Part shown: positions 36,910 through 45,503 of the stretch, in pieces
Layout: every line of letters starts with the position of its first letter
Position numbering within the stretch: position 1 is the stretch's first letter
DNA from: Priestia aryabhattai
GTDB lineage: Bacteria > Bacillota > Bacilli > Bacillales > Bacillaceae_H
Assembly: GCF_023715685.1 (NCBI RefSeq)
Contig: NZ_JAMBOQ010000002.1
Location: 186,001 to 250,000, forward strand
Length of the DNA: 64,000 nucleotides
Direction: 5' to 3'
Position numbers and translations under genes: made by a program
Notes under the pieces: generated by a model
What the model was told of the DNA's origin: nothing
The model's input: the letters and a program-made list of their open reading frames with translations, nothing else
Database searches by the model: none

Positions 36910-37238
36910 TGATCGAGCTCCTTAGTGAAGACCGGTGTATTAACTGCAATCTTTGTGTATCTGTTTGTCCAACAAATGTCTTTGACCGCTCTCGAATGGG
37001 AGGCGCTCCTTCCATAGCTCGTCAATCCGATTGTCAAACTTGCTTTATGTGTGAACTGTACTGTCCGGTAGATGCTTTATATGTGACTCCTTTAGCTGAA
37101 CAAACTGTTGAAGTAAATGAACAGCATGTAATTAATCAGCAGCTGGTCGGAAGTTACCGAGAAGCTGTAGGCTGGGGAAAAGGAAGGAAATCCACCGCTT
37201 CTTCTGATCAGTCGCATATCATCTTAAATAGGAAATAG
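36909..37238 (+). CDS. Ferredoxin-type 2[4Fe-4S] protein
   Basis: 109 residues with C-I-N-C-N-L-C-V-S-V-C-P near residue 11 and C-Q-T-C-F-M-C-E-L-Y-C-P near 41, two complete 4Fe-4S ligand sets. The C-terminal 50 residues have no ligands. ATG overlaps the stop of the flavoprotein gene by one base. It is probably the electron-carrying partner subunit of that enzyme. Confidence 0.88.
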   Translation: MIELLSEDRCINCNLCVSVCPTNVFDRSRMGGAPSIARQSDCQTCFMCELYCPVDALYVTPLAEQTVEVNEQHVINQQLVGSYREAVGWGKGRKSTASSDQSHIILNRK

Positions 37239-37239
37239 A

Positions 37240-37268
37240 AAAAAAGAGCGGGCAAAGCCGCTCTTTTT
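37240..37268. terminator. Bidirectional terminator
   Basis: Stem AAAAAGAGCGG / CCGCTCTTTTT between convergent genes. Confidence 0.88.
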
Positions 37269-37271
37269 CGT

Positions 37272-38660
37272 TTACTTTTGCGTTTCGCGAACCCATTTGA
37301 CAATATCATTAATTACATAAGAAGGAATGTTGGCTGAAACAGCATATTCAGCAGGCGTGCTTTTTTCACCGGTTCCTTCTGTGAAAAAGTGGTTGAGCTT
37401 TGGATAAAGTTTAAAAAAAGTGTCGGAACGCTGAGACAAACTTTGCTTCCAACCTGAAAAATCTTCGGTCGTTACTTGATAATCACGCGCTCCTTGTAAA
37501 AGAAGCAGCGGCGTATGCTGAGATTTTGCGACTTCCGCGGGATGCCAGTGAGTTAAGTCATACCAAAAATAAGGAGTTCCAAGCAGGAATTCTTTTGGCG
37601 GCTGAGCTGGCGAAAAGCTTGGGTCTTGTAAAATGGCAAACTGCTGCTGGAAAAAAGCAAGCTGCTCTTTCGGAAGCTGATTCAGTGATACCAAATAGGC
37701 AGATTGTTCAAGCATTAACTCTGGGAGTGTGCGGCTCGGTGCAGCAAGTAAAACAGAACCGCGCACGCTTTTATCCGGCGTTTGATTTAGAATTCTGGGC
37801 ATCATCATGCCGCCTTGACTGTGTCCCAGTAAAAAAATATTGCGGCTGCTAATGCCTTTTTGTTTCGCCATTGCTTTTACTGCGAGTACGGCATCATCCG
37901 TTGTTTCATCGTTGACGCTTATCTCACTTTCACCGGACATTTTAGCTGTATGTTCGTATGTACGCTTGTTGTAGCGTAAAACGGCGATTCCTTGAGAAGC
38001 CAGTCCTAAAGCCAGATCTCGAAAAGGCTTTAAGCTCATAAATGTTTCATCTTGATCAGAAGAACCTGATCCGTGAACTAAAATGACAACGGGTACATTT
38101 TGATGCTTTGAACGTGTTGGAAGAGTGAGCGTTGCTGGAAGTTCGTAAGGTGCTTTGCCGATTGAAAGCTGTTTTTCTGTGTAATTCTTAGGGGTGTCAT
38201 AAGGTGGTGTGGAAAACGAAAAATGGCGCTCATCCGGTACGATTCGCCAATCATCAATTTGACGGTTTTGACTAAATCGAACGGTTAAAGTAGCTGATAC
38301 GTGTTCAAATTCAATTGGAATTTCTATATTTCGATGAACGGTATTGACCTCACCTTGTACAGATGTACCAATCTTTTTTACAGCACCAAACTGAGCCGTT
38401 AGAGATGTCCACCACGTTTTTATGTTGTCTTCACTCATGTTGGATTGCAGGCTGCGGGAAAAGTGGCGCTTTGCTTCTCTTGGTTTTCCGTTAGCTACAT
38501 TCGTTAAAAATGCATCTGCCCGTTTGTATTCAACTTTTGCTGAGTGATGAGCAGCATTCGCCCCTGTTTCAGCTTGACCATGTGAAGTGGAAACAGGGAG
38601 TACTTGAAGCCCGAGTGCTAAAGAAACAGCGAGTGGAAGGGCAGCTTTTACTTTTTTCAT
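37272..38660 (-). CDS. Secreted DUF3887 + alpha/beta hydrolase
   Basis: 462 residues. Sec signal peptide (M-K-K-V-K-A-A-L-P-L-A-V-S-L-A-L-G...), an N-terminal DUF3887-like domain (about 45-155: A-D-A-F-L-T-N-V-A-N-G-K, Q-F-G-A-V-K-K-I) and a serine hydrolase domain with V-H-G-S-G-S-S-D, nucleophile elbow G-H-S-Q-G-G, acid in Q-G-A-R-D-Y-Q-V and His in K-L-N-H-F-F. Probably an extracellular esterase or peptidase-like hydrolase; substrate unknown. GGAGG stands before the ATG. Confidence 0.87.
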   Translation of the reverse strand: MKKVKAALPLAVSLALGLQVLPVSTSHGQAETGANAAHHSAKVEYKRADAFLTNVANGKPREAKRHFSRSLQSNMSEDNIKTWWTSLTAQFGAVKKIGTSVQGEVNTVHRNIEIPIEFEHVSATLTVRFSQNRQIDDWRIVPDERHFSFSTPPYDTPKNYTEKQLSIGKAPYELPATLTLPTRSKHQNVPVVILVHGSGSSDQDETFMSLKPFRDLALGLASQGIAVLRYNKRTYEHTAKMSGESEISVNDETTDDAVLAVKAMAKQKGISSRNIFLLGHSQGGMMMPRILNQTPDKSVRGSVLLAAPSRTLPELMLEQSAYLVSLNQLPKEQLAFFQQQFAILQDPSFSPAQPPKEFLLGTPYFWYDLTHWHPAEVAKSQHTPLLLLQGARDYQVTTEDFSGWKQSLSQRSDTFFKLYPKLNHFFTEGTGEKSTPAEYAVSANIPSYVINDIVKWVRETQK

Positions 38661-38853
38661 ACATCATCCTCCTTGGCAATTCTTGTACTCTATCAGTATA
38701 CCAATTTTAGGTAAAAGTAGTAATGGCATTCGGAGATAAAAAGAAAGCCGATGCGTTATAAATATGGTGAAATTAAGAAGTTAAATTATTTAGAAAATTA
38801 AAATAAATTTAGGGATTTGACGTAACTGACGTTTGAAAGAGGAGGAGCTTTTT

Positions 38854-40464
38854 ATGAACTATGATCCGCATTATCATCCATATCCATCTTGCCGAGTTCC
38901 GGTCTATGCTAAAAAAGGAATGGTATCCACATCTCAGCCGCTCGCATCGCAGGCAGGTCTTGATATCTTAAAAAAAGGCGGTAATGCAATTGATGCAGCA
39001 ATCGCGGCAGCAGCGAGTCTTACAGTATTAGAGCCTGCGTCAAATGGAATCGGCGGAGACGCGTTTGCGCTTGTTTGGACAAATAATCAGCTGTACGGAT
39101 TGAACGCTAGCGGACCTTCTCCGCAGTCTATTTCCATTGATGCGCTGAAGGAAAAAGGATACAAAGACATCCCTAAGTACGGAATGATTCCCGTTACGGT
39201 TCCCGGGGCTCCGGCTGCTTGGGCTGCTTTATCGAAGCGATTTGGTAAACTGCCTCTTTCTCAAGTGCTGCAGCCTGCCATTCAATATGCCAAGGAAGGC
39301 TTTCCACTAGCGCCTACTCTCGCTAAACAATGGAAACAAGCTTACGATACGTTCAAACGAATACATACAAGCGAAGAATTTGAATCGTGGTTTCAAACGT
39401 TTGCCCCAAACGGACGAGCACCAAAAGCAGGAGAAATGTGGTCATCTATTGATCATGCTCGTACGCTTCAGCTCATTGGCGAAACAAATGCAGAAGCGTT
39501 TTATAAAGGTGAGCTTGCGGATCGTATTAATGCATTCAGTAAAAAATATAGCGGCTTTTTATCCAAGGAAGATTTGGCTGCTTACGAACCGGAGTGGGTG
39601 AATCCTATTTCCGCTCACTACCGGGGGTATGATGTATGGGAAATTCCTCCGAACGGTCAAGGACTTATCGCGTTAATGGCATTAAATATCGTAAAAGGCT
39701 TTGAGTTTCAAGAAAAAGATGCCGTGGATACGTATCATAAACAAATAGAAGCGATGAAGCTTGGGTTTGCGGATGGAGAAAAATACATTACAGAAGAAGC
39801 AAAAATGAGCGTGTCAGTTAGCGAACTGCTGTCTGATACATATGCAAGCTATCGTCGCAGCCTTATAGAAGAACATGCCCTGCAGCCTGAAGCAGGAGAA
39901 CCTGTTGGAAGCGGAACGGTGTATTTAGCCACTGCTGATGAAGAAGGAAACATGGTTTCTTTTATTCAAAGTAATTATATGGGTTTCGGTTCTGGAATCG
40001 TTGTGCCAGAAACGGGAATTGCCTTGCAAAACCGCGGCCACAATTTTTCAATGAATCCCAATCACGATAACTGCCTTGCTTCTAATAAAAAAACGTTTCA
40101 TACCATTATTCCAGGCTTTCTCACCAAAAATAATGCGCCCGTAGGACCGTTTGGCGTGATGGGAGGCTTTATGCAGCCGCAGGGACATATGCAAGTTGTC
40201 ATGAATACGATTGATTTTCATCTTCATCCTCAAGCCGCTTTAGACGCGCCAAGATGGCAGTGGAAAAAAGATAAAACGGTGCTTGTGGAGCCGGCTTTTC
40301 CATCCCACGTAGCACAAGCGCTTGAACGAAAAGGACATAAAATTGAAGTAGCCGTGGATTCTATGGCATTTGGGCGCGGACAGATTATTTGGAGAGATCC
40401 TGAGAGCGGCGTGCTATGCGGAGGAAGTGAATCACGAACGGATGGATTTGTAGCTGGATGGTAA
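38854..40464 (+). CDS. Gamma-glutamyltransferase-family protein (YwrD-like)
   Basis: About 536 residues. The start at ATG 38854 fits GAGGAGGAG; the longer frame begins inside that site. Ntn-hydrolase of the gamma-glutamyltranspeptidase family: K-G-G-N-A-I-D-A-A-I-A-A and E-P-A-S-N-G-I-G-G-D-A-F. The nucleophile Thr that starts the small subunit would be in G-S-G-T-V-Y-L. No signal peptide, so it is cytosolic, unlike secreted Ggt. It may degrade glutathione-like gamma-glutamyl compounds, which would fit near sulfur genes, but it has its own promoter region and no sulfur leader element. Confidence 0.87.
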   Translation: MNYDPHYHPYPSCRVPVYAKKGMVSTSQPLASQAGLDILKKGGNAIDAAIAAAASLTVLEPASNGIGGDAFALVWTNNQLYGLNASGPSPQSISIDALKEKGYKDIPKYGMIPVTVPGAPAAWAALSKRFGKLPLSQVLQPAIQYAKEGFPLAPTLAKQWKQAYDTFKRIHTSEEFESWFQTFAPNGRAPKAGEMWSSIDHARTLQLIGETNAEAFYKGELADRINAFSKKYSGFLSKEDLAAYEPEWVNPISAHYRGYDVWEIPPNGQGLIALMALNIVKGFEFQEKDAVDTYHKQIEAMKLGFADGEKYITEEAKMSVSVSELLSDTYASYRRSLIEEHALQPEAGEPVGSGTVYLATADEEGNMVSFIQSNYMGFGSGIVVPETGIALQNRGHNFSMNPNHDNCLASNKKTFHTIIPGFLTKNNAPVGPFGVMGGFMQPQGHMQVVMNTIDFHLHPQAALDAPRWQWKKDKTVLVEPAFPSHVAQALERKGHKIEVAVDSMAFGRGQIIWRDPESGVLCGGSESRTDGFVAGW

Positions 40465-40492
40465 CGGTTAAAAAAACAGAATAGGTGGAGGA

Positions 40493-40526
40493 AGAAGCCC
40501 GTACTGATTAGAGTTGGGCTTTTTTC
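40493..40526 (+). terminator. Terminator of the gamma-glutamyltransferase-like gene
   Basis: Stem AAGCCCGTACT / AGAGTTGGGCTT-type with mismatches, then TTTT. Confidence 0.65.
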
Positions 40527-40679
40527 ATGTCTCAACCGCATGTATAAATCTTTTTAAAGAACTTAAAACTAAAACAAAAATGAACGTATGTAAGGAGAAC
40601 GTGGTTAGAACAGCCGTTTCAAGCTGCCAATTGACATGAGAATATGCTAACAACACTTGGTGAAAGGAGCGAAAAGGTG

Positions 40680-41180
40680 ATGAGAAAGAAAAAGTTTGAA
40701 GTGAATTTTTTACGTGTAATGCTCATTATCGCCCTAGGGCTTCTCCTTTTTTTATTTAGAAAACCACCGATTAAAGACTGGCTGCTTGCCTATTTATTTA
40801 ACGCGTTAACAAATGGTATTATTGATAATTTTATTGTAGCTCACGACCTTATTCGCTATCCAACTCGCTTGCTAAAAAAACAGTTTAGAATTAATGTCTT
40901 GTTCGACTTTTTGCTGTATCCCATAATATCCGTCATGATTAATCAGGCTACGTATTACGATAAAGGGTTAAAAGTTTTATATAAAATTGTGCTTTTTACG
41001 ATTCCAATGTTTTTTATTGAATTTTGGGCTGAAAAACGAACGAAGCTCATCGAGTGGAAAACAGGCTGGATGTGGTATCACACCTTTACTAGCGTGACTT
41101 TAAAATCATATCTTAACCGGCTGCTGATTGGATGGATTCGTAAAATAGAAAAGAAGCAGGAAGAAACGAAAATACAATAG
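40680..41180 (+). CDS. CBO0543-type integral membrane protein, copy 1
   Basis: 166 residues from ATG 40680 (AAAGGAG upstream; the ATG at 40644 lacks a site). Four to five hydrophobic helices with basic ends and motifs P-P-I-K-D-W-L-L-A-Y-L-F-N and F-I-E-F-W-A-E-K-R-T-K-L-I-E-W, typical of the uncharacterised CBO0543 family of spore-formers. A second member follows 38 bases downstream. Function unknown. Confidence 0.72.
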   Translation: MRKKKFEVNFLRVMLIIALGLLLFLFRKPPIKDWLLAYLFNALTNGIIDNFIVAHDLIRYPTRLLKKQFRINVLFDFLLYPIISVMINQATYYDKGLKVLYKIVLFTIPMFFIEFWAEKRTKLIEWKTGWMWYHTFTSVTLKSYLNRLLIGWIRKIEKKQEETKIQ

Positions 41181-41218
41181 CAGAGGTTCTAAAAACGACG
41201 TTAGAGAGGTGAACAAAG

Positions 41219-41830
41219 GTGCATATTTCTGTCCTTCTATGGCTGGTTTTTCAAAATATCCAAAAGAAAACGTGGAAAAAAATCCGCGAGCTGTATGCTG
41301 GGGTTTTATACGTGAGCTTTTTTAATATTCTCTACTACTTTCTATGTAACGATAAATTGCTTTGGGATTTTAAATCTTCCCACCTTTCATTAAAAGGGCT
41401 GCGCATACTGCACCTCATGTTCATTACGCCTTTCATGATTTTGTCGTTCTTAGCTACCTATCCGCCTACACTCGTCAAGCAGGTGAAGTATATCGCAAAA
41501 TGGGTATGTACAGCTTCATTTGTAGAATGGCTCGGACTCAGATGTAAGGGCATAACATTTAGACACGGCTGGCATTTAGGATGGTCAGCGCTTATTTATG
41601 TAATGATGCTTATCTTTTCCAGATGGTTTCAAAAAAAGCCTTTTGCTGTCTTACTGCTCTCAGTTTTGGCAACGGTGGTTCTCAGCATTATTTTTAAAGT
41701 TCCCGTAAGCAAACGGATGCTAAAGCATCCGCTGAAGCGAATATTGAATCGACCTTTAAAAGATCATGTGACTCAAGCTGTTGCTAATAAAGTAAAACGC
41801 AAATGCCTGTTTCTAAAGCTGTTCTCGTAA
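41219..41830 (+). CDS. CBO0543-type integral membrane protein, copy 2
   Basis: 203 residues with GTG start and GAGGTG in front. About five hydrophobic helices; N-D-K-L-L-W-D-F, F-V-E-W-L-G-L-R-C-K-G-I and H-G-W-H-L-G-W-S-A-L-I-Y align with the tail of copy 1 (E-F-W-A-E-K-R-T-K, K-T-G-W-M-W-Y). A basic C-terminal tail of about 40 residues is extra. Co-transcribed with copy 1 and ended by the terminator at 41834. Confidence 0.7.
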   Translation: MHISVLLWLVFQNIQKKTWKKIRELYAGVLYVSFFNILYYFLCNDKLLWDFKSSHLSLKGLRILHLMFITPFMILSFLATYPPTLVKQVKYIAKWVCTASFVEWLGLRCKGITFRHGWHLGWSALIYVMMLIFSRWFQKKPFAVLLLSVLATVVLSIIFKVPVSKRMLKHPLKRILNRPLKDHVTQAVANKVKRKCLFLKLFS

Positions 41831-41833
41831 GTT

Positions 41834-41861
41834 CCTGCTCTCTGTAAAGAGCAGGGTTTTT
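41834..41861 (+). terminator. Terminator after the CBO0543 pair
   Basis: Stem CCTGCTCT / AGAGCAGG, then GTTTTT; it overlaps the end of the convergent DUF3899 remnant. Confidence 0.8.
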
Positions 41862-42198
41862 AACCCACGGGAGGAATAACATCCGTTAGCAAAAGAATGA
41901 AAAAAATCAGTCCCACTCCCATAAAACTTAAAGAAGCAAGAAAATAAGCTGTTCAGCGCAAACGAAACGGATTATGTTCAATATTCGCTCCAGACATTAA
42001 CCTCATGGAATGAGTTTTATAATAGGAATGAGCGCTGTTACTACCGCTACTTGAAAACCAAAAAGTCAAAACTGAAAACAAAAGTCCGCTAAAAAACATA
42101 AGTTCAATAAAGCGGATAAACAAAAAAGATGAGCACGCATAGATTAATCCAGCTTCAACAAGCAGTGTAATAAAAAAAATAAGCTGAGTTTTCTTCAA
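41860..42198 (-). pseudogene. DUF3899-like membrane protein with in-frame TGA
   Basis: From TTG 42198 (strong A-run plus GGGGGG upstream) the frame gives 81 residues with two helices and G-A-N-I-E-H-N-P-F-R-L-R, then TGA at 41955-41953. Read past that codon in the same frame, the sequence continues T-A-Y-F-L-A-S-L-S-F-M-G-V-G-L-I-F-F-I-L-L-L-T-D-V-I-P-P-V-G and ends at TAA 41860. This tail is exactly the last helix expected for DUF3899 proteins. So a single nonsense change (or read-through, or sequencing error) interrupts an otherwise intact 112-codon gene. Confidence 0.75.
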
Positions 42199-42425
42199 AA
42201 AAATCCCCCCTTTTTTCTCTGTGTCTAATTTTTATTATCCAATAATTAACATGTATAAAAAGTCTCAAAAATGCTTTTATTATGATATAATGGTAATAAT
42301 TATATAATAGAGAAGAGGATTCAAAGCCCGTACGCATCACGATTATAAGCTTGTTTATAATGATGACACTTACCATATACACTGCGCTTAGCTTCAAGTG
42401 CGTAGAATGAAAGTGAGGAGTATGT

Positions 42426-42608
42426 ATGGACTTAGGAGAGACTGTGATTGCGATACTAGCAGCGGGAGCACTGCTGTTATACGGTACGTTAGAGCTTTGG
42501 TTTGCGCCTCGTAATGCTTCCTTTTTTAAAGGATGGAAGCAAAAACTAGTCGTCATTTTACCGTTATACGCGGTTACATTTGGCGTATGGTACGTGTTTT
42601 TTTCGTAA
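42426..42608 (+). CDS. Small two-helix membrane protein (60 aa)
   Basis: GAGGAG seven bases before ATG. Two hydrophobic helices (I-A-I-L-A-A-G-A-L-L-L-Y-G-T and L-V-V-I-L-P-L-Y-A-V-T-F-G-V-W-Y-V-F) with F-A-P-R-N-A-S-F-F-K-G-W-K-Q-K between. No family recognised. First of a series of small genes on the plus strand. Confidence 0.65.
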   Translation: MDLGETVIAILAAGALLLYGTLELWFAPRNASFFKGWKQKLVVILPLYAVTFGVWYVFFS

Positions 42609-42641
42609 CGAAGAAAGTCTTACAAAGAGGAGGAATGAAAA

Positions 42642-42842
42642 ATGGAAATCAATTCATACCTCATTCGGTTTTCATGTATGCTGATGCTGATGTTTGGGGG
42701 ATTATTTATTATTCGGTATCTAAAAACGGGTGACCTTTTTTTAGATCAGCTACTTGCCTTTGGTGCAGGTTTTGTTCTGTTTATCGGCTCACTTATGTGG
42801 AGAAGAAAACATCAGCGGCAAGAAAATAGAAAAGCTTGTTAA
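42642..42842 (+). CDS. Small two-helix membrane protein (66 aa)
   Basis: AGGAGG ten bases before ATG 42642. Two helices (F-S-C-M-L-M-L-M-F-G-G-L-F-I-I and L-L-A-F-G-A-G-F-V-L-F-I-G-S-L-M) and a basic tail. Lies 33 bases behind the previous small gene, probably one operon. No family recognised. Confidence 0.65.
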   Translation: MEINSYLIRFSCMLMLMFGGLFIIRYLKTGDLFLDQLLAFGAGFVLFIGSLMWRRKHQRQENRKAC

Positions 42843-42933
42843 TTTTATAAAACTGTGACAGTATAAAACAGATAAAAAAACGTAATCTCGTGACCGTGCT
42901 ATCGTTTACGAGCTGTTGCTGGAGGAAAAGAAA

Positions 42934-43272
42934 ATGAATGTACCTAATTGCCCAAGCTGTCAATCACAGTATACATATGAAGATGGAAACCTGTTCGTCT
43001 GCCCGGAGTGTGCGCATGAATGGGGGCAAGATGAAAAAACAGAAAGGGCTGAAGAACAGCTTACTGTAAAAGATGCAAACGGTAATCTTTTAAAAGACGG
43101 AGATTCAGTTACCGTTATCAAAGACTTAAAAGTAAAAGGAAGCTCATCGGTTGTAAAAATCGGAACGAAAGTAAAAAGCATTCGTTTAGTAGAAGGCGAT
43201 CATAACATTGACTGCAAAATTGATGGATTTGGAGCGATGAGCTTAAAATCTCAGTTTGTTAAAAAAGCATAA
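42934..43272 (+). CDS. yjdM: YjdM/PhnA-family zinc-ribbon protein
   Basis: 112 residues from ATG 42934 with GGAGG upstream. N-terminal zinc ribbon C-P-S-C (residues 6-9) and C-P-E-C (23-26), then an SH3-like C-terminal domain with [15 protein letters not shown] and [16 protein letters not shown]. Highly conserved family once linked to phosphonate use; its actual role is unclear. Ends at a terminator. Confidence 0.92.
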   Translation: MNVPNCPSCQSQYTYEDGNLFVCPECAHEWGQDEKTERAEEQLTVKDANGNLLKDGDSVTVIKDLKVKGSSSVVKIGTKVKSIRLVEGDHNIDCKIDGFGAMSLKSQFVKKA

Positions 43273-43277
43273 AGATT

Positions 43278-43318
43278 AAAAAAGCCAGGATGGAGAATAA
43301 CTTCACCCTGGCTTTTTT
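43278..43318 (+). terminator. Terminator of yjdM
   Basis: AAAAAGCCAGG ... CCCTGGCTTTTT hairpin with T-run. Confidence 0.85.
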
Positions 43319-43471
43319 ATGTATTTTAACGGACAAGGTGAAATATATAGACCAATTTGTCTATTTTAGAAGGAATCTAGCTAAATGTCCCGAACTTACA
43401 TAAAGTGTCTGAGGATTTGGATATTAGTGGAATGGACGTCCATTTCATGAAGTCAAAGGGGAGGTAGAAAT

Positions 43472-44716
43472 GTGAAAAAGTTTTTAGCGTTTCAAATTTT
43501 AATTGCATTAGTAATCGGAGCTGTCATCGGGCACTTTTTTCCGGATTTCGGGATGGCTTTAAGACCGGTAGGGGACGGGTTTATCCGCCTTATTAAAATG
43601 ATTGTGGTGCCGATTGTCTTTTCAACCATCGTCATAGGTGCTGCGGGAAGCGGTAGTATGAAACAAATGGGGAGTCTAGGGTTAAAGACGATTATTTGGT
43701 TTGAAATCATTACTACCATCGTATTAGGAATCGGGCTGCTGTTAGTGAATTTGTTAAAGCCCGGAATAGGCCTCGATCTTTCTCATCTTGTTAAAAAAGA
43801 TATCGGTGAATTGTCTCAGTATACCGACAAAGTCGTAGATTTTAAACAAATGATTTTGAACATCATTCCAACAAATATCGTAGATGTGATGGCGAAAAAT
43901 GATTTGCTGGCCGTGATTTTCTTCGCTATTTTATTCGGTGTGGCGGCTTCAGGAGTTGGTAAAGCATCTGAACCTGCAATGAAATTTTTTGAATCGACTG
44001 CTAAAATTATGTTTAAGTTAACGCAAATTGTTATGGTCACAGCTCCTCTTGGTGTACTAGCGTTAATGGCTGCCTCTGTGGGGCAATACGGTATCGTACT
44101 TCTGCTTCCAATGCTGAAGCTAATCGGAACCGTCTTTTTAGGTCTTTTTATTATTTTATTTGTTTTATTTCCGATTGTTGGGTTTTTGTTCAAATTCAAC
44201 TACTTTGAAGTATTCAAAATGATTTGGGATTTGTTTCTTATTGCATTTTCAACAACAAGTACGGAAACGGTGCTGCCACAGCTGATGGAGCGAATGGAAA
44301 AGTACGGATGCCCTAAACGTGTCGTGTCGTTTGTTATTCCGTCGGGCCTGTCGTTAAACTGTGACGGATCTACTTTGTATTTATCCGTTTCATGCGTTTT
44401 TCTAGCACAGGCTTTTAATATTGACATGCCATTAACTCAGCAATTATTTATGATGCTTATACTAGTGATGACAAGTAAAGGAATTGCGGCTGTCCCGTCA
44501 GGTTCACTTGTTGTGCTTTTAGCAACAGCCAACGCAGTAGGTCTGCCGGCTGAAGGAGTGGCAATTATTGCAGGAGTAGACCGCATCATGGATATGGCCA
44601 GAACAGGAGTCAACGTTCCAGGTCATGCTATTGCCTGTATCGTCGTCTCAAAATGGGAAAAAGTATTTCGTACCCAAACTCCAATTCCGCCCGGGTCTCA
44701 CACGGAATCTCTATAA
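43472..44716 (+). CDS. gltP: Proton/sodium-glutamate (dicarboxylate) symporter
   Basis: 414 residues, equal to B. subtilis GltP. Dicarboxylate/amino acid:cation symporter fold: hairpin 1 serine-rich loop A-F-S-T-T-S-T-E-T, helix 7 N-C-D-G-S-T (family form N-x-D-G), hairpin 2 [11 protein letters not shown] and helix 8 [13 protein letters not shown]. Start GTG 43472 with GGGGAGG upstream. Glutamate is the likely substrate; aspartate or C4-dicarboxylates are possible. Confidence 0.92.
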   Translation: MKKFLAFQILIALVIGAVIGHFFPDFGMALRPVGDGFIRLIKMIVVPIVFSTIVIGAAGSGSMKQMGSLGLKTIIWFEIITTIVLGIGLLLVNLLKPGIGLDLSHLVKKDIGELSQYTDKVVDFKQMILNIIPTNIVDVMAKNDLLAVIFFAILFGVAASGVGKASEPAMKFFESTAKIMFKLTQIVMVTAPLGVLALMAASVGQYGIVLLLPMLKLIGTVFLGLFIILFVLFPIVGFLFKFNYFEVFKMIWDLFLIAFSTTSTETVLPQLMERMEKYGCPKRVVSFVIPSGLSLNCDGSTLYLSVSCVFLAQAFNIDMPLTQQLFMMLILVMTSKGIAAVPSGSLVVLLATANAVGLPAEGVAIIAGVDRIMDMARTGVNVPGHAIACIVVSKWEKVFRTQTPIPPGSHTESL

Positions 44717-44721
44717 AATCA

Positions 44722-44755
44722 AACCCCGCTTTAGCCCCTAAAGCGGGGTTCTTCT
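44722..44755 (+). terminator. Terminator of gltP
   Basis: Stem AACCCCGCTTT / AAAGCGGGGTT, then a short T-rich stretch. Confidence 0.85.
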
Positions 44756-44844
44756 GTTAATGTCTCAAACATTTATTAATGATGTAGATTAGAGTGATGT
44801 ACCGTACTCAGCCCTCCTCACAAAAGGAGCACCAGCCGCTTAAG

Positions 44845-44893
44845 TCTAGAAAATCCCCTGTGACTGTTTTTTAGCCACAGGGGATTTTCTAGA
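44845..44893. repeat. Orphan 18-bp perfect hairpin
   Basis: TCTAGAAAATCCCCTGTG (44845-44862) and its exact complement (44876-44893) separated by 13 bases. It lies behind the gltP terminator and before the DUF2798 gene, without a T-run on either side. It may end a short transcript or form a small RNA; no gene accounts for it. Confidence 0.55.
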
Positions 44894-44984
44894 TAAATGT
44901 TCACAAATTGTTCACTTACGAAGGAGGATTCTAAAAAGCTATACTAATCCAAGTGAAAAAATAAATGTGAAAAGGATGAGGAAT

Positions 44985-45464
44985 GTGCCAACAACTAAAA
45001 AAGAAAGTATGTACTTCGGAATGATGATGTGCGGAGGGATGGTGCTTGTCATGACGATTTATAACATGTTAATAAATGACGTCATCGGGCATATCACGCT
45101 GGCAGAAGGATTCTTCAACTTAGTCATTACGTTTGTGATTGCGCTGATTGTTGAAACTTTTTTAGTAGGTCCCGTAGCGAAAAAAGTAGCATTTTCACTG
45201 CCGTTTGATAAATCGAAACAGTTAAAAACAGTGTTGATTCTGTCATCATGTATGGTTATAGGAATGGTGCTTTGCATGTCTGTATACGGATTAATTACGA
45301 TGTCACTTACGAAAGGTTTAGATGGAGAGCCACTTCTTTCAAGCTATGCACTTATCGTTATTAAAAACTTTATCGTGGCATACCCGCTTCAGCTTCTGAT
45401 TATGGGACCTTTAGTTCGCGGACTGTTTATGAAATTTGTGAAAAAGAATCCGGCAGCTGCTTAA
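44985..45464 (+). CDS. DUF2798 membrane protein
   Basis: About 159 residues, four hydrophobic helices arranged as two DUF2798 repeats: M-M-M-C-G-G-M-V-L-V-M-T-I-Y-N-M with V-E-T-F-L-V-G-P-V-A, and S-S-C-M-V-I-G-M-V-L-C-M-S with P-L-Q-L-L-I-M-G-P-L-V-R. The frame opens at GTG 44967; AAAGGATGAGG suits the GTG at 44985 better. Function unknown. Confidence 0.8.
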   Translation: MPTTKKESMYFGMMMCGGMVLVMTIYNMLINDVIGHITLAEGFFNLVITFVIALIVETFLVGPVAKKVAFSLPFDKSKQLKTVLILSSCMVIGMVLCMSVYGLITMSLTKGLDGEPLLSSYALIVIKNFIVAYPLQLLIMGPLVRGLFMKFVKKNPAAA

Positions 45465-45465
45465 A

Positions 45466-45503
45466 ACAAAACCCTAAGAACGCATATTTTCTTAGGGTTT
45501 TGT
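45466..45503. terminator. Bidirectional terminator
   Basis: Stem ACAAAACCCTAAGAA / TTCTTAGGGTTTTGT between convergent genes; it includes the last codons of the LysR gene. Confidence 0.9.

Noticed and set aside
42155..42556. 133-codon minus-strand frame
   Set aside because: Overlaps the start of a plus-strand gene with a good ribosome binding site and has no plausible domain.
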